Source: Streptomyces sp. Q6 (GTDB taxonomy: Bacteria > Actinomycetota > Actinomycetes > Streptomycetales > Streptomycetaceae). From it: DNA of 64,000 bases. The stretch covers positions 4,774,001 through 4,838,000 of the forward strand of contig NZ_CP146022.1 in NCBI RefSeq assembly GCF_036967205.1, written 5' to 3'. Every line of letters begins with the position of its first letter. Position 1 is the stretch's first letter. Under the pieces are notes generated by a model. The model saw nothing but the letters and a program-made list of their open reading frames with translations. It ran no database searches and was not told where the DNA came from. The translations under genes were made by a program, and so were the position numbers. This document shows, in pieces, positions 34,566 through 41,973 of the stretch.

Positions 34566-34766
34566 TCAGACCGTCATGGCGTGCGCCGCGCAGGTGCGCG
34601 CGGTGCTCAGGCTGAGGTCCGGATCGACCTCGGCGAGTGCTTCGTTGACGGCCTGGGCGCCGTTCCTCGTCAGCGCGCCGCGGTTGCACAGCGACGTGTG
34701 AACGTAGACGGCGGGATGTTCGGGGGTGTGCTCGCGGTCGACCCACACGAGGATCTTGCGGGGCAT
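34566..34766 (-). CDS. Small phage protein upstream of integrase
   Basis: A 66-residue protein starting MPRKILVWVDREHTPEHPA and ending ARTCAAHAMTV. The open frame continues upstream to 34868, but the MPRK start fits the coding character. No family recognised. It lies between integrase and repressor in the same direction; an excisionase role is possible by position but no helix-turn-helix is visible. Confidence 0.5.
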   Translation of the reverse strand: MPRKILVWVDREHTPEHPAVYVHTSLCNRGALTRNGAQAVNEALAEVDPDLSLSTARTCAAHAMTV

Positions 34767-34915
34767 CGCCACCACAGAGATCAGACGCACACAGAATTGA
34801 ACGCGCACCACAGCACCACCCCTGTCCGATGGTGGCCCCCTGGTCAGCGTCTGGTCATAGTTCCACACTTTCGGGTCAGTTGTGATCCCTTTGGAGTACA
34901 GGGACGCGCGGCCTG

Positions 34916-35434
34916 TTATGAGCCACCAGAGCTCTCGGAAGTACCGGTGTCGTCCCCAGATTCGAGTCGCGCGCGCGACCGCTGCCAGGCCCGGAGTTCC
35001 TCGATCAGCTCGTCCGCCGTCACCCCGGGATCACCCTTCACGACGATGATTGCTCTGCCCTTGTCGCCGACCTTGAGCACGGCCGTGTCGAGCAGCTCTC
35101 CCTCGTCGCCAAGCTCGTGAACGATTCGGAGCGGCAGGCGCCGTCCGTCGATGTCGGTGTCGGCCGGCCTCTCGTCGGCCGGGGCGGGTGCTGCCGCTGC
35201 GCGGCTGACGTCTCCACCGGCGAGGACGGAGTCCACCGAATCTGGTGACCAGCCCAGCAAGGTTGCGTACGCGCGGATGGTCCGCGTCGGCTTCGTGTAC
35301 TTGTGCCCGCGCTCGATGTCCTGGATCGAGGTCAGAGCGGCGCCCAGGGCGGCGGCGACATCCTTCTGCTTCAAGCTCTGGCGCTCCCGGTCGGTGCGGA
35401 AGGCGTTGCCGAGGCGTACCCAGTCACGGTCCAT
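34916..35434 (-). CDS. CI-like phage repressor (XRE family)
   Basis: A 172-residue DNA-binding protein with an XRE helix-turn-helix at residues 8-60 (RQSLKQKDVAAALGAALTSI, QDIERGHKYTKPTRTIRAYA). The C-terminal half is hydrophilic with RAIIVVKGDPGVTADELIEE and has no LexA/CI-type Ser-Lys peptidase motif, so prophage induction would not use RecA-stimulated self-cleavage. It reads leftward from the switch region and is divergent from the Cro-like gene, the standard lysogeny arrangement. It probably binds the TCTGAG-containing palindromes at 35456-35647. Confidence 0.82.
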   Translation of the reverse strand: MDRDWVRLGNAFRTDRERQSLKQKDVAAALGAALTSIQDIERGHKYTKPTRTIRAYATLLGWSPDSVDSVLAGGDVSRAAAAPAPADERPADTDIDGRRLPLRIVHELGDEGELLDTAVLKVGDKGRAIIVVKGDPGVTADELIEELRAWQRSRARLESGDDTGTSESSGGS

Positions 35435-35648
35435 GGTTCACCATCATGCCTCATATCTGAGACTGACGGAACGGCGGATCTGAGCCTTTGACCTGCGCAT
35501 TAGTGGCGCTTTCTGTTTGCGCCGAGCGCCTCATGCGCCCCGCATATGCACTTTGGCGCCCCCTCTTGAGACAGCTGAGGCCTCAGAATCTGAGGCTCTG
35601 CACTCAAAGTGCTTGACTATGTACTCAGATTGCACCTAGATTCTGAGT
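35435..35648. promoter_or_regulatory. Lysis-lysogeny switch region with TCTGAG operators and leaderless early promoter
   Basis: The 214-bp region is less GC-rich than its surroundings. A perfect palindrome GCCTCAGAATCTGAGGC lies at 35580-35596. Further TCTGAG/CTCAGA half-sites occur at 35456, 35479, 35624 and 35642. A rightward promoter is clear: TTGACT at 35613-35618, an 18-bp spacer containing CTCAGA, and TAGATT at 35637-35642. The expected transcription start falls at about the GTG start of the Cro-like gene (35649), implying a leaderless message. Repressor bound to the spacer and -10 half-sites would block this promoter. Confidence 0.75.
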
Positions 35649-36086
35649 GTGAGACCGAACGGAACCCGCATCCGGGAACTCAGAAATAAGCGTTCTCTGA
35701 GTCTTCGCGCACTCGAATCCCTCGCCGGAGTCAACCGCAGTTACCTGCTGCGGCTGGAAAACGGGGAGGTCAGGCGCCCTGATCCGGCCCGCCTCCGAGC
35801 GGTCGCCCTCGCCCTCGGTGTCGAGATTGACGCCATCACCCACCAAGGAGACGACGTGCCCACGAAGGACACGACGCGCGCCATGGACGCGACCGGCCTG
35901 CGCCGCTGGACGCCGCAGCAGGTAGTCGACCTGCAGCTCCTGCCGTACGCCAGCGTGCGGACGCTCAAGGCGAAGTGCCACCGCCGCGAGATCTGGCACC
36001 ACCGGGACAACAACCGGATCACGTTCACCGCCGAGGACATCCGGCGGAACACCGAGGCCGGCCAGGTCGCGCCCGTCGCCGCCTGA
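35649..36086 (+). CDS. Cro-like XRE regulator fused to an excisionase-like domain
   Basis: A 145-residue protein starting at GTG 35649. Residues 5-60 form an XRE helix-turn-helix (IRELRNKRSLSLRALESLAG, VNRSYLLRLENGEVRRPDPA). After a linker, residues 84-135 form a second putative DNA-binding unit resembling winged excisionases (RRWTPQQVVDLQLLPYASVR, TLKAKCHRREIWHHRDNNRI, then FTAEDIRR). First gene of the rightward early operon and divergent from the CI-like gene, so Cro function is likely. The second domain suggests it may also assist excision; that is inference. Confidence 0.75.
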   Translation: MRPNGTRIRELRNKRSLSLRALESLAGVNRSYLLRLENGEVRRPDPARLRAVALALGVEIDAITHQGDDVPTKDTTRAMDATGLRRWTPQQVVDLQLLPYASVRTLKAKCHRREIWHHRDNNRITFTAEDIRRNTEAGQVAPVAA

Positions 36087-36173
36087 GCGCGGCCCCCAGA
36101 AACGCCGATGGCCGCCCGCGACTTTCCCGGCCCGAGCGACCACGACCGGCAACCCCACCAGAGAGAGGTCACC

Positions 36174-36599
36174 GTGACCGACATCATCGCAGACCAGCGC
36201 AGCGAGTTCATCGCCGGACTTCGCGCGCTCGCCGACTTCCTCGAGCAGACGCCCAGCGTTAGGTGCAGCAGCACCGAGACCTTGTTGCTGAACCTGCGCA
36301 CGACGTCCGCGGTTGAGGAGTTCGCCCGCCAGCTCGAGCTGCCCGTGCGGTACGACGACGAGGGCAACGCGACCAGCATCCTCCGCTTCGGCCCGATCGC
36401 GTACGAGGCGTTCGGCTACGTCGACTTCGACCAGCACCTGGCCGTCAAGAGCGAGCGCGACGCGCGCCGGTGGGCCGAGCAGCACGGCTTGGAGATGCGG
36501 CCCGCCGCCGAGAAGCTGGCCGAGTTCCGGCCCGTGGTCCCGCTCAGCAAGGCGCCCGTTGCGCAGGCGCCGGCCGGTGCTGCGGCGGTGACCGCGTGA
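36174..36599 (+). CDS. Phage early protein, unknown function
   Basis: A 141-residue protein. The GTG at 36174 has GAGAGG upstream. N-terminal half alpha-helical (DIIADQRSEFIAGLRALADF), middle beta-rich (EFARQLELPVRYDDEGNATS). No family recognised. Its TGA overlaps the next GTG. Confidence 0.65.
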   Translation: MTDIIADQRSEFIAGLRALADFLEQTPSVRCSSTETLLLNLRTTSAVEEFARQLELPVRYDDEGNATSILRFGPIAYEAFGYVDFDQHLAVKSERDARRWAEQHGLEMRPAAEKLAEFRPVVPLSKAPVAQAPAGAAAVTA

Positions 36600-37444
36600 G
36601 CGCCCCGCTGGTGGTGAACACCACCGACGGCACGTGCTGGACGCGACGCACCGCGACTCGGGGCGGCCTGGCCCTGTACGCGATGGCCGACGTGAAGACC
36701 TGCCCCGACGCCGTGATGGCGACGTACGACGAGCTGGCCGAGCACGGCATCTCTGGCACGGCGGACGTGCTGCCGATGCCGGTCGGCTCGCGGCGCTGCG
36801 AGATTGACCGCCTGGCCGACGACTTGGCGGGGGCGAACCTCTCCCTGTGGGAGGAGGAGCAGGACCACGCCCGTACGCGGCTCGCGTGGCAGTCGGCTCG
36901 TCGCCGAGCTGCTCGGCGCCAGCCCCACGAGCGCGAGGGACTGATCTTCCACCTGGAGCGGGAGAACCGTCGACTGCACGCGTTCGTCCGCGTCGCCAAC
37001 CACGCGGCGCAGGTGAGCCACGGCAGTTGGGAGAAGACGAGCACCGAGGTCGCGTCGCTGCGCGAGGAGAACGCCCGGCTGCGGGCTCGGGTCGCCGAGC
37101 TGGAGGCGGGGCTGCCCGCCATGCAGCAGGCCTTGTTCCGGGCGCTCGACCGCGTCACGGAGCTGGAGGCCGCGCCGACCACGGTGTACCGCGCGGAGCA
37201 CCCGGACTCCGGGATCACCCTCGGCCACTACGGCACGGCGGTCGCCGCCCGCGCGCACTGCGAGGACATGGAACGTCGCTCTTGGCCGACGGGGACGAAC
37301 CTCGCCTTCGACTGGATCGAGGACGACGAGGACCGAGTCGCCGAGCTGGTGGTCACCGCGGGCCAGAACGAGGAGTCGACCACCGGCTACATCGTCACCG
37401 CGCTGGAGCTGGCCTCCGAGTACGACGAGGAGGCCGACGAGTGA
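36596..37444 (+). CDS. Phage early protein with coiled coil, unknown function
   Basis: A 282-residue protein starting at GTG 36596, four bases inside the previous gene. A central coiled coil (EKTSTEVASLREENARLRAR, VAELEAGLPAMQQALFRALD) suggests oligomerisation. The C-terminal part is acidic (EDDEDRVAEL, ASEYDEEADE). Not recognised; probably assists DNA metabolism in the early operon by position. Confidence 0.6.
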   Translation: MSAPLVVNTTDGTCWTRRTATRGGLALYAMADVKTCPDAVMATYDELAEHGISGTADVLPMPVGSRRCEIDRLADDLAGANLSLWEEEQDHARTRLAWQSARRRAARRQPHEREGLIFHLERENRRLHAFVRVANHAAQVSHGSWEKTSTEVASLREENARLRARVAELEAGLPAMQQALFRALDRVTELEAAPTTVYRAEHPDSGITLGHYGTAVAARAHCEDMERRSWPTGTNLAFDWIEDDEDRVAELVVTAGQNEESTTGYIVTALELASEYDEEADE

Positions 37445-37539
37445 TCACGAACGTGTTCCTCATCATCGTCACCGCCATGGCTCTGTACGCCCTCGGCTCC
37501 GTCGCGGTGTGCCGCCTGACCAAAGGGGGCTCCCGATGA
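37441..37539 (+). CDS. Tiny membrane protein
   Basis: A 32-residue product, MITNVFLIIVTAMALYALGS then VAVCRLTKGGSR: one transmembrane helix and a basic tail. GTGA overlaps at the start and ATGA at the end support translation. Function unknown. Confidence 0.55.
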   Translation: MITNVFLIIVTAMALYALGSVAVCRLTKGGSR

Positions 37540-38105
37540 TCAGCACCGAGACCAGGCGCGGCTACCTGCTCGCCGACTCGCCGTGGCCGACGGCCGGCCG
37601 GAACACCGTCCGCAAGGACTTGAAGGCGCTCGCCGCCGACGGGTTCCTGCACGGGTGCGACCGCAGCGGCCGCCGTACGTACCTCGTCGACCGGTTCTGG
37701 GCCAAGGTCCAGATCGGCACGGCCGACGAGTGCTGGCCGTGGACCGCAGCCGTCAACCCCAAGACCAGGTACGGGCAGTTCCGCGTCGGCGCCACGATCC
37801 GCGGAGCGCACACCATCGCTGTCGTGTACCGGCACGGGCCCGTCCCCGTCGGGCACGTCGTCGACCACTTGTGCCGCACCCGGACGTGCGTCAACCCGCA
37901 CCACCTCGACGTCGTGACGATCGCCGAGAACACACGTCGCGGCATGGCGCCCACGGCTGTTGCCGCCCGCGAGAACCGGTGCACGAACGGCCACGAGTTC
38001 ACGCCCGAGAACACGATCGCCAAGGGCGACGGACACCGGCGCTGCCGCCAGTGCTTCAACGCCTCGCAGCGCGCCCGGTACGCGGCGAAGGCGGTGGCGG
38101 CGTAG
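37536..38105 (+). CDS. HNH endonuclease, homing-type
   Basis: A 189-residue nuclease. A short winged-helix-like start (RNTVRKDLKALAADGFLHG) precedes the HNH_3-type core DECWPWTAAVNPKTRYGQFR, HVVDHLCRTRTCVNPHHLDV, TIAENTRRG. The C-terminus carries a zinc-finger-like CTNGHEFTPENT...CRQC. This layout is typical of free-standing phage homing nucleases. It lies immediately before the replication gene. Starts at ATG 37536, overlapping the tiny membrane gene. Confidence 0.85.
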   Translation: MISTETRRGYLLADSPWPTAGRNTVRKDLKALAADGFLHGCDRSGRRTYLVDRFWAKVQIGTADECWPWTAAVNPKTRYGQFRVGATIRGAHTIAVVYRHGPVPVGHVVDHLCRTRTCVNPHHLDVVTIAENTRRGMAPTAVAARENRCTNGHEFTPENTIAKGDGHRRCRQCFNASQRARYAAKAVAA

Positions 38106-38243
38106 TGCAGCACCTCGAGCGCCGCCGACTCCGCGACGCGTTGGCCGCCTCGGCTTTGTAGCCGCACCGCACACGGCCCCGGGGCGGGGTGACCACACGC
38201 ACCCCCGCCCTGGGACGACCACCCCATAGAGAGAAGCCGAGAG

Positions 38244-39065
38244 TTGAGCACAGAGGAGCAGGGGTCGGCGGGCGGCAGCGTCCCGAACTCGTTCGGGAAC
38301 GCGCTCGCGTGGAAGTGGGTGCGCACCATGCCCGCTTCTCTGCGCCGAGGCGGGTTCCTGACCCTGCTCTACGCCCTGCGTGCCATGGCCAACGCATCGG
38401 GCGAGTTGCGGTTCCACGGGGACCGGAAGCCCATCCGCATCAAGGACTTGGCCGCTGCTGCCGGGGCCGACGAGAAGGACGCGCGGCGCTACCTCGAGGC
38501 CGCGCAGCGGGCGGGTGTGGTCGTCGTCATCGGTGAGCAGCGGCGGGGACGGTCGACCCTGTACGCGATCACGCTCTCTCCGTTCCCTGACTGGGCGGCG
38601 GCGGCCGCACATCTCGACAGCACCAAGCGCGTCCGCGTCCAGAAGCCGGCGCCTTGGGCCGACCAGAAGAACGGGGGTCCAACCCCCGAACTTCGGAGCC
38701 CTGAGAACGGGGGACCGACCCCCGAACTTTCGGGCCCGGCTGAGGAGAAAGAACGGGGGTCCAACCCCCGACCGAGTTCGGGGGACCAACCCCCGTTTGG
38801 TTCGGGGGTCCAACCCCCGAACAACCCAGGGAGTACCCAAGAGGGTTCCCAAGAGGGGGCGGGGCCGGTCCTTCCACCTCAGGTGGATGGGACCTCGAGG
38901 TCTGAAAAGACCGAGCCCGACCAAGAGGACAAGCCCCACGACAAGCAGGCCGCCGACGACTTCGTCCGCTGCGCCAGCTGCCTCCGGCCGATGATCCCCC
39001 GCCCCGGCCGCACCACCCACCGCGACTGCCCCACCGTCGTCTCCTCCGAGAGGACCGCGTCATGA
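38244..39065 (+). CDS. Replication initiator-like protein with helix-turn-helix; contains putative origin
   Basis: A 273-residue protein. The N-terminal 110 residues contain a helix-turn-helix (FLTLLYALRAMANASGELRF, IRIKDLAAAAGADEKDARRY, LEAAQRAGVVVVIGEQRRGR). Residues of about 140-200 are low complexity (GGPTPEL repeats) because the DNA here is a set of palindromic iterons. The C-terminus has a Cys pair, RCASCLRPMIPRPG and HRDCP. A DNA-binding head followed by iterons inside the gene is the layout of lambda O-type initiators. Start is TTG 38244. The 138-bp gap before it has no gene beyond a doubtful 18-codon frame at 38105. Confidence 0.7.
   Translation: MSTEEQGSAGGSVPNSFGNALAWKWVRTMPASLRRGGFLTLLYALRAMANASGELRFHGDRKPIRIKDLAAAAGADEKDARRYLEAAQRAGVVVVIGEQRRGRSTLYAITLSPFPDWAAAAAHLDSTKRVRVQKPAPWADQKNGGPTPELRSPENGGPTPELSGPAEEKERGSNPRPSSGDQPPFGSGVQPPNNPGSTQEGSQEGAGPVLPPQVDGTSRSEKTEPDQEDKPHDKQAADDFVRCASCLRPMIPRPGRTTHRDCPTVVSSERTAS
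38672..38819 (+). repeat. Five 17-bp palindromic iterons, putative phage replication origin
   Basis: The unit CGGGGGWCCRACCCCCG occurs at 38672-38688, 38708-38724, 38754-38770, 38779-38795 and 38803-38819. The only differences are T/A at position 7 and A/G at position 10. Arms CGGGGG/CCCCCG are perfect; flanks often carry GAAC or TTCGG. Start-to-start distances are 36, 46, 25 and 24 bp. They lie inside the initiator gene, as lambda ori lies inside gene O. Confidence 0.75.
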
Positions 39066-39268
39066 CGCCACAGGAGCGGCTCGCCGCCGAGGAGTTCCCC
39101 ACCGGCACGTTCGGCCACGCCCGATCCGCGCGCCAGCCCGCCCGCCCCGGCCCCACGTGGACCGCCGAGGAGCAGGCGCAGCACGTCGCCGACATGCTCG
39201 CCGACCTCAACCGGCGCGCCAGCAAACGCCGCACCCACCTCCGCGTCATCGAGGGCGAGGCCGCATGA
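39062..39268 (+). CDS. Small phage protein, unknown function
   Basis: A 68-residue helical, basic protein (TWTAEEQAQHVADMLADLNR, RASKRRTHLRVIEG). ATGA overlap with the initiator gene; ends four bases into the next gene. No family recognised. Confidence 0.6.
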   Translation: MTPQERLAAEEFPTGTFGHARSARQPARPGPTWTAEEQAQHVADMLADLNRRASKRRTHLRVIEGEAA

Positions 39269-39471
39269 AGACTCCGTCGATCCGCGTGCAGGGCCTGCGC
39301 CCCGGTCTTCAGGTCCGCGGCCTCGATCGCGGCATGACCCCGGTCGCGGACTGGCTCTGCTCTTGCGGCCACCACGAACGCGCCACCGGCCGGCCGGACG
39401 TACAGCAGCTGGCTGCCCGCGTCGAGGTCGGCACCTGCCCGCACCTCGCAGCAGGAAGCAGGGCCGCCTGA
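39265..39471 (+). CDS. Small phage protein with Cys/His cluster
   Basis: A 68-residue protein with WLCSCGHHE and a later GTCPHL, which could bind one zinc ion. ATGA overlaps at both ends. Function unknown. Confidence 0.6.
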   Translation: MKTPSIRVQGLRPGLQVRGLDRGMTPVADWLCSCGHHERATGRPDVQQLAARVEVGTCPHLAAGSRAA

Positions 39472-39779
39472 TGGCCGAGTTCATCGACTACGCGTGCAGG
39501 CTCGGCGCCCTCCGGGGTCGGCCGATCGCCACCGTGCTGCTGCCCGGCGACTCCCCGCCCCCGACCGCCTTGGGCCCGCGGCGCTGCGTGTGCGGGCGCC
39601 AGCTGCGCGATCCCGTCTCCCGGGCCCGCGGCTATGGGCCGAAGTGCTGGCGGCGCCTACGCGGCGACACAACCACCCGCCGGACCCCGGTCACACCACC
39701 CGCAGCACCCGCCCCCGTCATCGACGGACAGACCGAACTTCCTCTCGCCGAGCACCAACCCACCCTCTGGAGCCTCTGA
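39471..39779 (+). CDS. DUF6011-like zinc-binding protein
   Basis: A 102-residue protein. The core RRCVCGRQLRDPVSRARGYG, then PKCWRRLRG, matches the CxCGRxLxDPxSRxRGxGPxC pattern of the DUF6011 group common in actinophages. The C-terminus TELPLAEHQPTLWSL resembles a short interaction tail. TGATG overlaps link it to both neighbours. Confidence 0.7.
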   Translation: MAEFIDYACRLGALRGRPIATVLLPGDSPPPTALGPRRCVCGRQLRDPVSRARGYGPKCWRRLRGDTTTRRTPVTPPAAPAPVIDGQTELPLAEHQPTLWSL

Positions 39780-40207
39780 TGACCATGGGCCGAGATGAGC
39801 TTTCTGACCTCACCATGCAGGCCATCGCCGCCACGTTGGACCGCAACGCTGAAGAAGCCGCGCGCGCCTTGAGCGAGATCGGTACCCGCGGCAACTCCCG
39901 CGGCATTTACGCGGCCTGCTGCGCGTTCGCCCATCTCGGCAAGGTCGCGCTGACGAAGCTGTACGGCGACCAGGCCCCCGACCTCAAGCGCGGCGACATG
40001 TGGGCCATGGACATTCTTCAGCCCGGCGCCGACCCCCACGACCTGTTCGCCGTCCGGTTCATCGTCGCCTACGCCAACGAGGACCGAGACCAGGTCAACG
40101 CCCTGTTCGACGCGTCGATTGCAGCGGGCCCTGAGGACCACGTGTGTTCGGTCACGCAGCTGCTCATCACCGCCGTGCAGTTGACCAACACCGCCAAGGA
40201 CCAGTGA
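39779..40207 (+). CDS. Phage protein, unknown function
   Basis: A 142-residue, mostly helical protein (MQAIAATLDRNAEEAARALS, YAACCAFAHLGKVALTKLYG). No recognised domain. Start overlaps the previous stop (TGATG). Confidence 0.6.
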   Translation: MTMGRDELSDLTMQAIAATLDRNAEEAARALSEIGTRGNSRGIYAACCAFAHLGKVALTKLYGDQAPDLKRGDMWAMDILQPGADPHDLFAVRFIVAYANEDRDQVNALFDASIAAGPEDHVCSVTQLLITAVQLTNTAKDQ

Positions 40208-40284
40208 CCACGAGCACGGCCGCCCCCGCTGGTATCGGGGGCGGCCGGCCCGCCCAGTCCATCACACGACACACCGGAGCCACC

Positions 40285-41238
40285 ATGACCACCGACCGCC
40301 CGTCCGACATGTGCAAGACCTTCTGCGTCGCCTGCATCACCGACGAGTCGCACGACCCCGCCCCGCGGTCGGCCGCGCCAGCCGCCGAGGCTGAACGTCG
40401 GGCTGAGATCGCCGACGATGTCACGGCCAAGACCAAGGAACTCCTCACCCGGCGTACCGAGACGCTGCGCCGCCGCGCCGAGCGCGCCGAGGCTGAGGTG
40501 GAGCAGCTGCGCGTCGACCGGGCCGCCGTGCTGCTGGAGGCCGCCGCCGCGATCGACGCCACGTTCACCGGCCCCGGCAACGACCGCTACGTGCGCTACG
40601 GGGCCGACCTCCTCCGCCGCATGGCCGACGAGGCGCAGCAGCCGGAAACCGCCGAACGCCCGTTGTCGCCTTACTACGAGCACCCGGCCTGCGGCTTCCA
40701 CTGGCACGGCCGCGACAGCATGGACATCCCCATGCGCGACGGTCAGCCCGTCTGCCCGCGCTGCGAGCTGGAGCAGCTGCGCGCCCATACGGCGGCAGCG
40801 GGCAAGGTGCTCACCACCACGTCCGACCGACTCGGTGACGCCGAGGCCGAGGTGAAGCGCCTGCGTGCCGTTGAGCGCCTGTGCTCGGGCCGCCCCGGCT
40901 ACCACACCGTCACCGTCAAGGCCCTGCTCACCGCCATGAGCGCCGCCGCCGAGGCGCAGCAGGCCGAGCCCGCCCCAAACGAACTGGCCCCGATGTTCGA
41001 GGGCCTCGCCCGCCTGCTCGCCACCAGCAGCCGCGACTGGCAGCTCTACCGAGTCGACGCGTGGCTCTACGCCGTTCTCGTCGGCTGGGACTGCGAGCAG
41101 GCCACCCACGACGAGTGGTGCACGCACGGCGCGTTGGAGGAGACGGCAGCCATGCACGGCTGGGACGCCGACACCGTGGCCAAGGCCCGCCGCTACCGCA
41201 CCGCAGTCCGCGCGATCACGGAAGGGCGGCAGTCGTGA
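40285..41238 (+). CDS. Phage protein with coiled coil and Cys pairs, unknown function
   Basis: A 317-residue protein. The start MTTDRPSDMCKTFCVACITD includes CxxxxCxxC. A coiled coil follows (RRTETLRRRAERAEAEVEQL). A middle segment HPACGFHWHGRDSMD then CPRCELEQLRAH could bind zinc, and a globular C-terminus (DAWLYAVLVGWDCEQATHDE) ends it. ATG 40285 has GGAG upstream; a GTG at 40204 is possible. Function unknown. Confidence 0.6.
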   Translation: MTTDRPSDMCKTFCVACITDESHDPAPRSAAPAAEAERRAEIADDVTAKTKELLTRRTETLRRRAERAEAEVEQLRVDRAAVLLEAAAAIDATFTGPGNDRYVRYGADLLRRMADEAQQPETAERPLSPYYEHPACGFHWHGRDSMDIPMRDGQPVCPRCELEQLRAHTAAAGKVLTTTSDRLGDAEAEVKRLRAVERLCSGRPGYHTVTVKALLTAMSAAAEAQQAEPAPNELAPMFEGLARLLATSSRDWQLYRVDAWLYAVLVGWDCEQATHDEWCTHGALEETAAMHGWDADTVAKARRYRTAVRAITEGRQS

Positions 41239-41375
41239 TCGTCCACGACCTCGCCACGGCCGCGCAGAACATCCTCGTCGGCGCCCTCGCCTGGACCGCC
41301 GCCGGATCCGCCGCCCTCGCACTCTCCATCGTGCTCATCGCCGGGGCCATCACCGGCATGTGGAGGAAGTCATGA
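41235..41375 (+). CDS. Tiny membrane protein
   Basis: A 46-residue product with one long hydrophobic helix (ALAWTAAGSAALALSIVLIA, then GAITGMW). GTGA and ATGA overlaps with its neighbours support it. Unknown function. Confidence 0.55.
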   Translation: MIVHDLATAAQNILVGALAWTAAGSAALALSIVLIAGAITGMWRKS

Positions 41376-41725
41376 CCCGCACCCTGACCCTGACCCTGCT
41401 GTACCTGCTCGGCGCCGGACTCGCCGTGCACGCCTCCGTCACCAGCGGCCAGCACGACGCCCTCGGGTACGCGCTCGGGTTCGCCGCCCTCCACGCACTG
41501 CTGCTCGTCGCCGCGATCCGCGAGTGGCTCGCCGCCGAGGAGCGCCGCGCCATCGCCGCCGGGGCCGCCCGCCTCGCCCGCCTCCGGGCCCGCGCCGAGG
41601 CCGAAGCCGAAGCCATCGACGGCATCGCCCGCATCGAACTCGCCGCCGCCTGCTGCGAGATGTGGTGGACGTCGGCCGGCGCCGACCACGATGCCGCGTG
41701 TGGACGGGACCGGTGGGCCGCATGA
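41372..41725 (+). CDS. Small membrane protein
   Basis: A 117-residue protein with two predicted helices (LTLTLLYLLGAGLAVHASV; GYALGFAALHALLLVAAI) and a long Ala/Glu/Arg helical tail. GGAGGAAG precedes the ATG. Unknown function. Confidence 0.6.
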   Translation: MTRTLTLTLLYLLGAGLAVHASVTSGQHDALGYALGFAALHALLLVAAIREWLAAEERRAIAAGAARLARLRARAEAEAEAIDGIARIELAAACCEMWWTSAGADHDAACGRDRWAA

Positions 41726-41967
41726 CCGGACCGAGCAGTACGCCCCACGGCGAGCACGCCCCGCGCCCCGGGACCACATGGGACACCCGCGTCGTCTGGG
41801 ACGAGGAGCACGTCATCGCCGACGACGACCTCACGGCCCTGCCGAGCCCCGAGGCCGCCTGGGCCACGAGCACCACCCGCGGCGAGCGGGCCGCAGACAG
41901 CGCGCCCGCCCCGACGCCGAACCGAGCCACTCGCCGCGCCCTCGCCCGCGCGGCACGACGGAAGTAG
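41722..41967 (+). CDS. Small phage protein, unknown function
   Basis: An 81-residue hydrophilic protein (DTRVVWDEEHVIADDDLTAL) with a basic C-terminus (NRATRRALARAARRK). The ATGA overlap supports translation. No family recognised. Confidence 0.55.
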   Translation: MTGPSSTPHGEHAPRPGTTWDTRVVWDEEHVIADDDLTALPSPEAAWATSTTRGERAADSAPAPTPNRATRRALARAARRK

Positions 41968-41973
41968 CGCCAC

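Noticed and set aside
38105-38161. An 18-codon frame between HNH and initiator genes
   Set aside because: It overlaps the previous stop by one base but is too short to support, with no ribosome site or recognisable sequence.
38672-38819. Repeats as a CRISPR array
   Set aside because: Units are 17 bp palindromes with irregular 7-29 bp gaps inside a coding gene; no cas genes are present.
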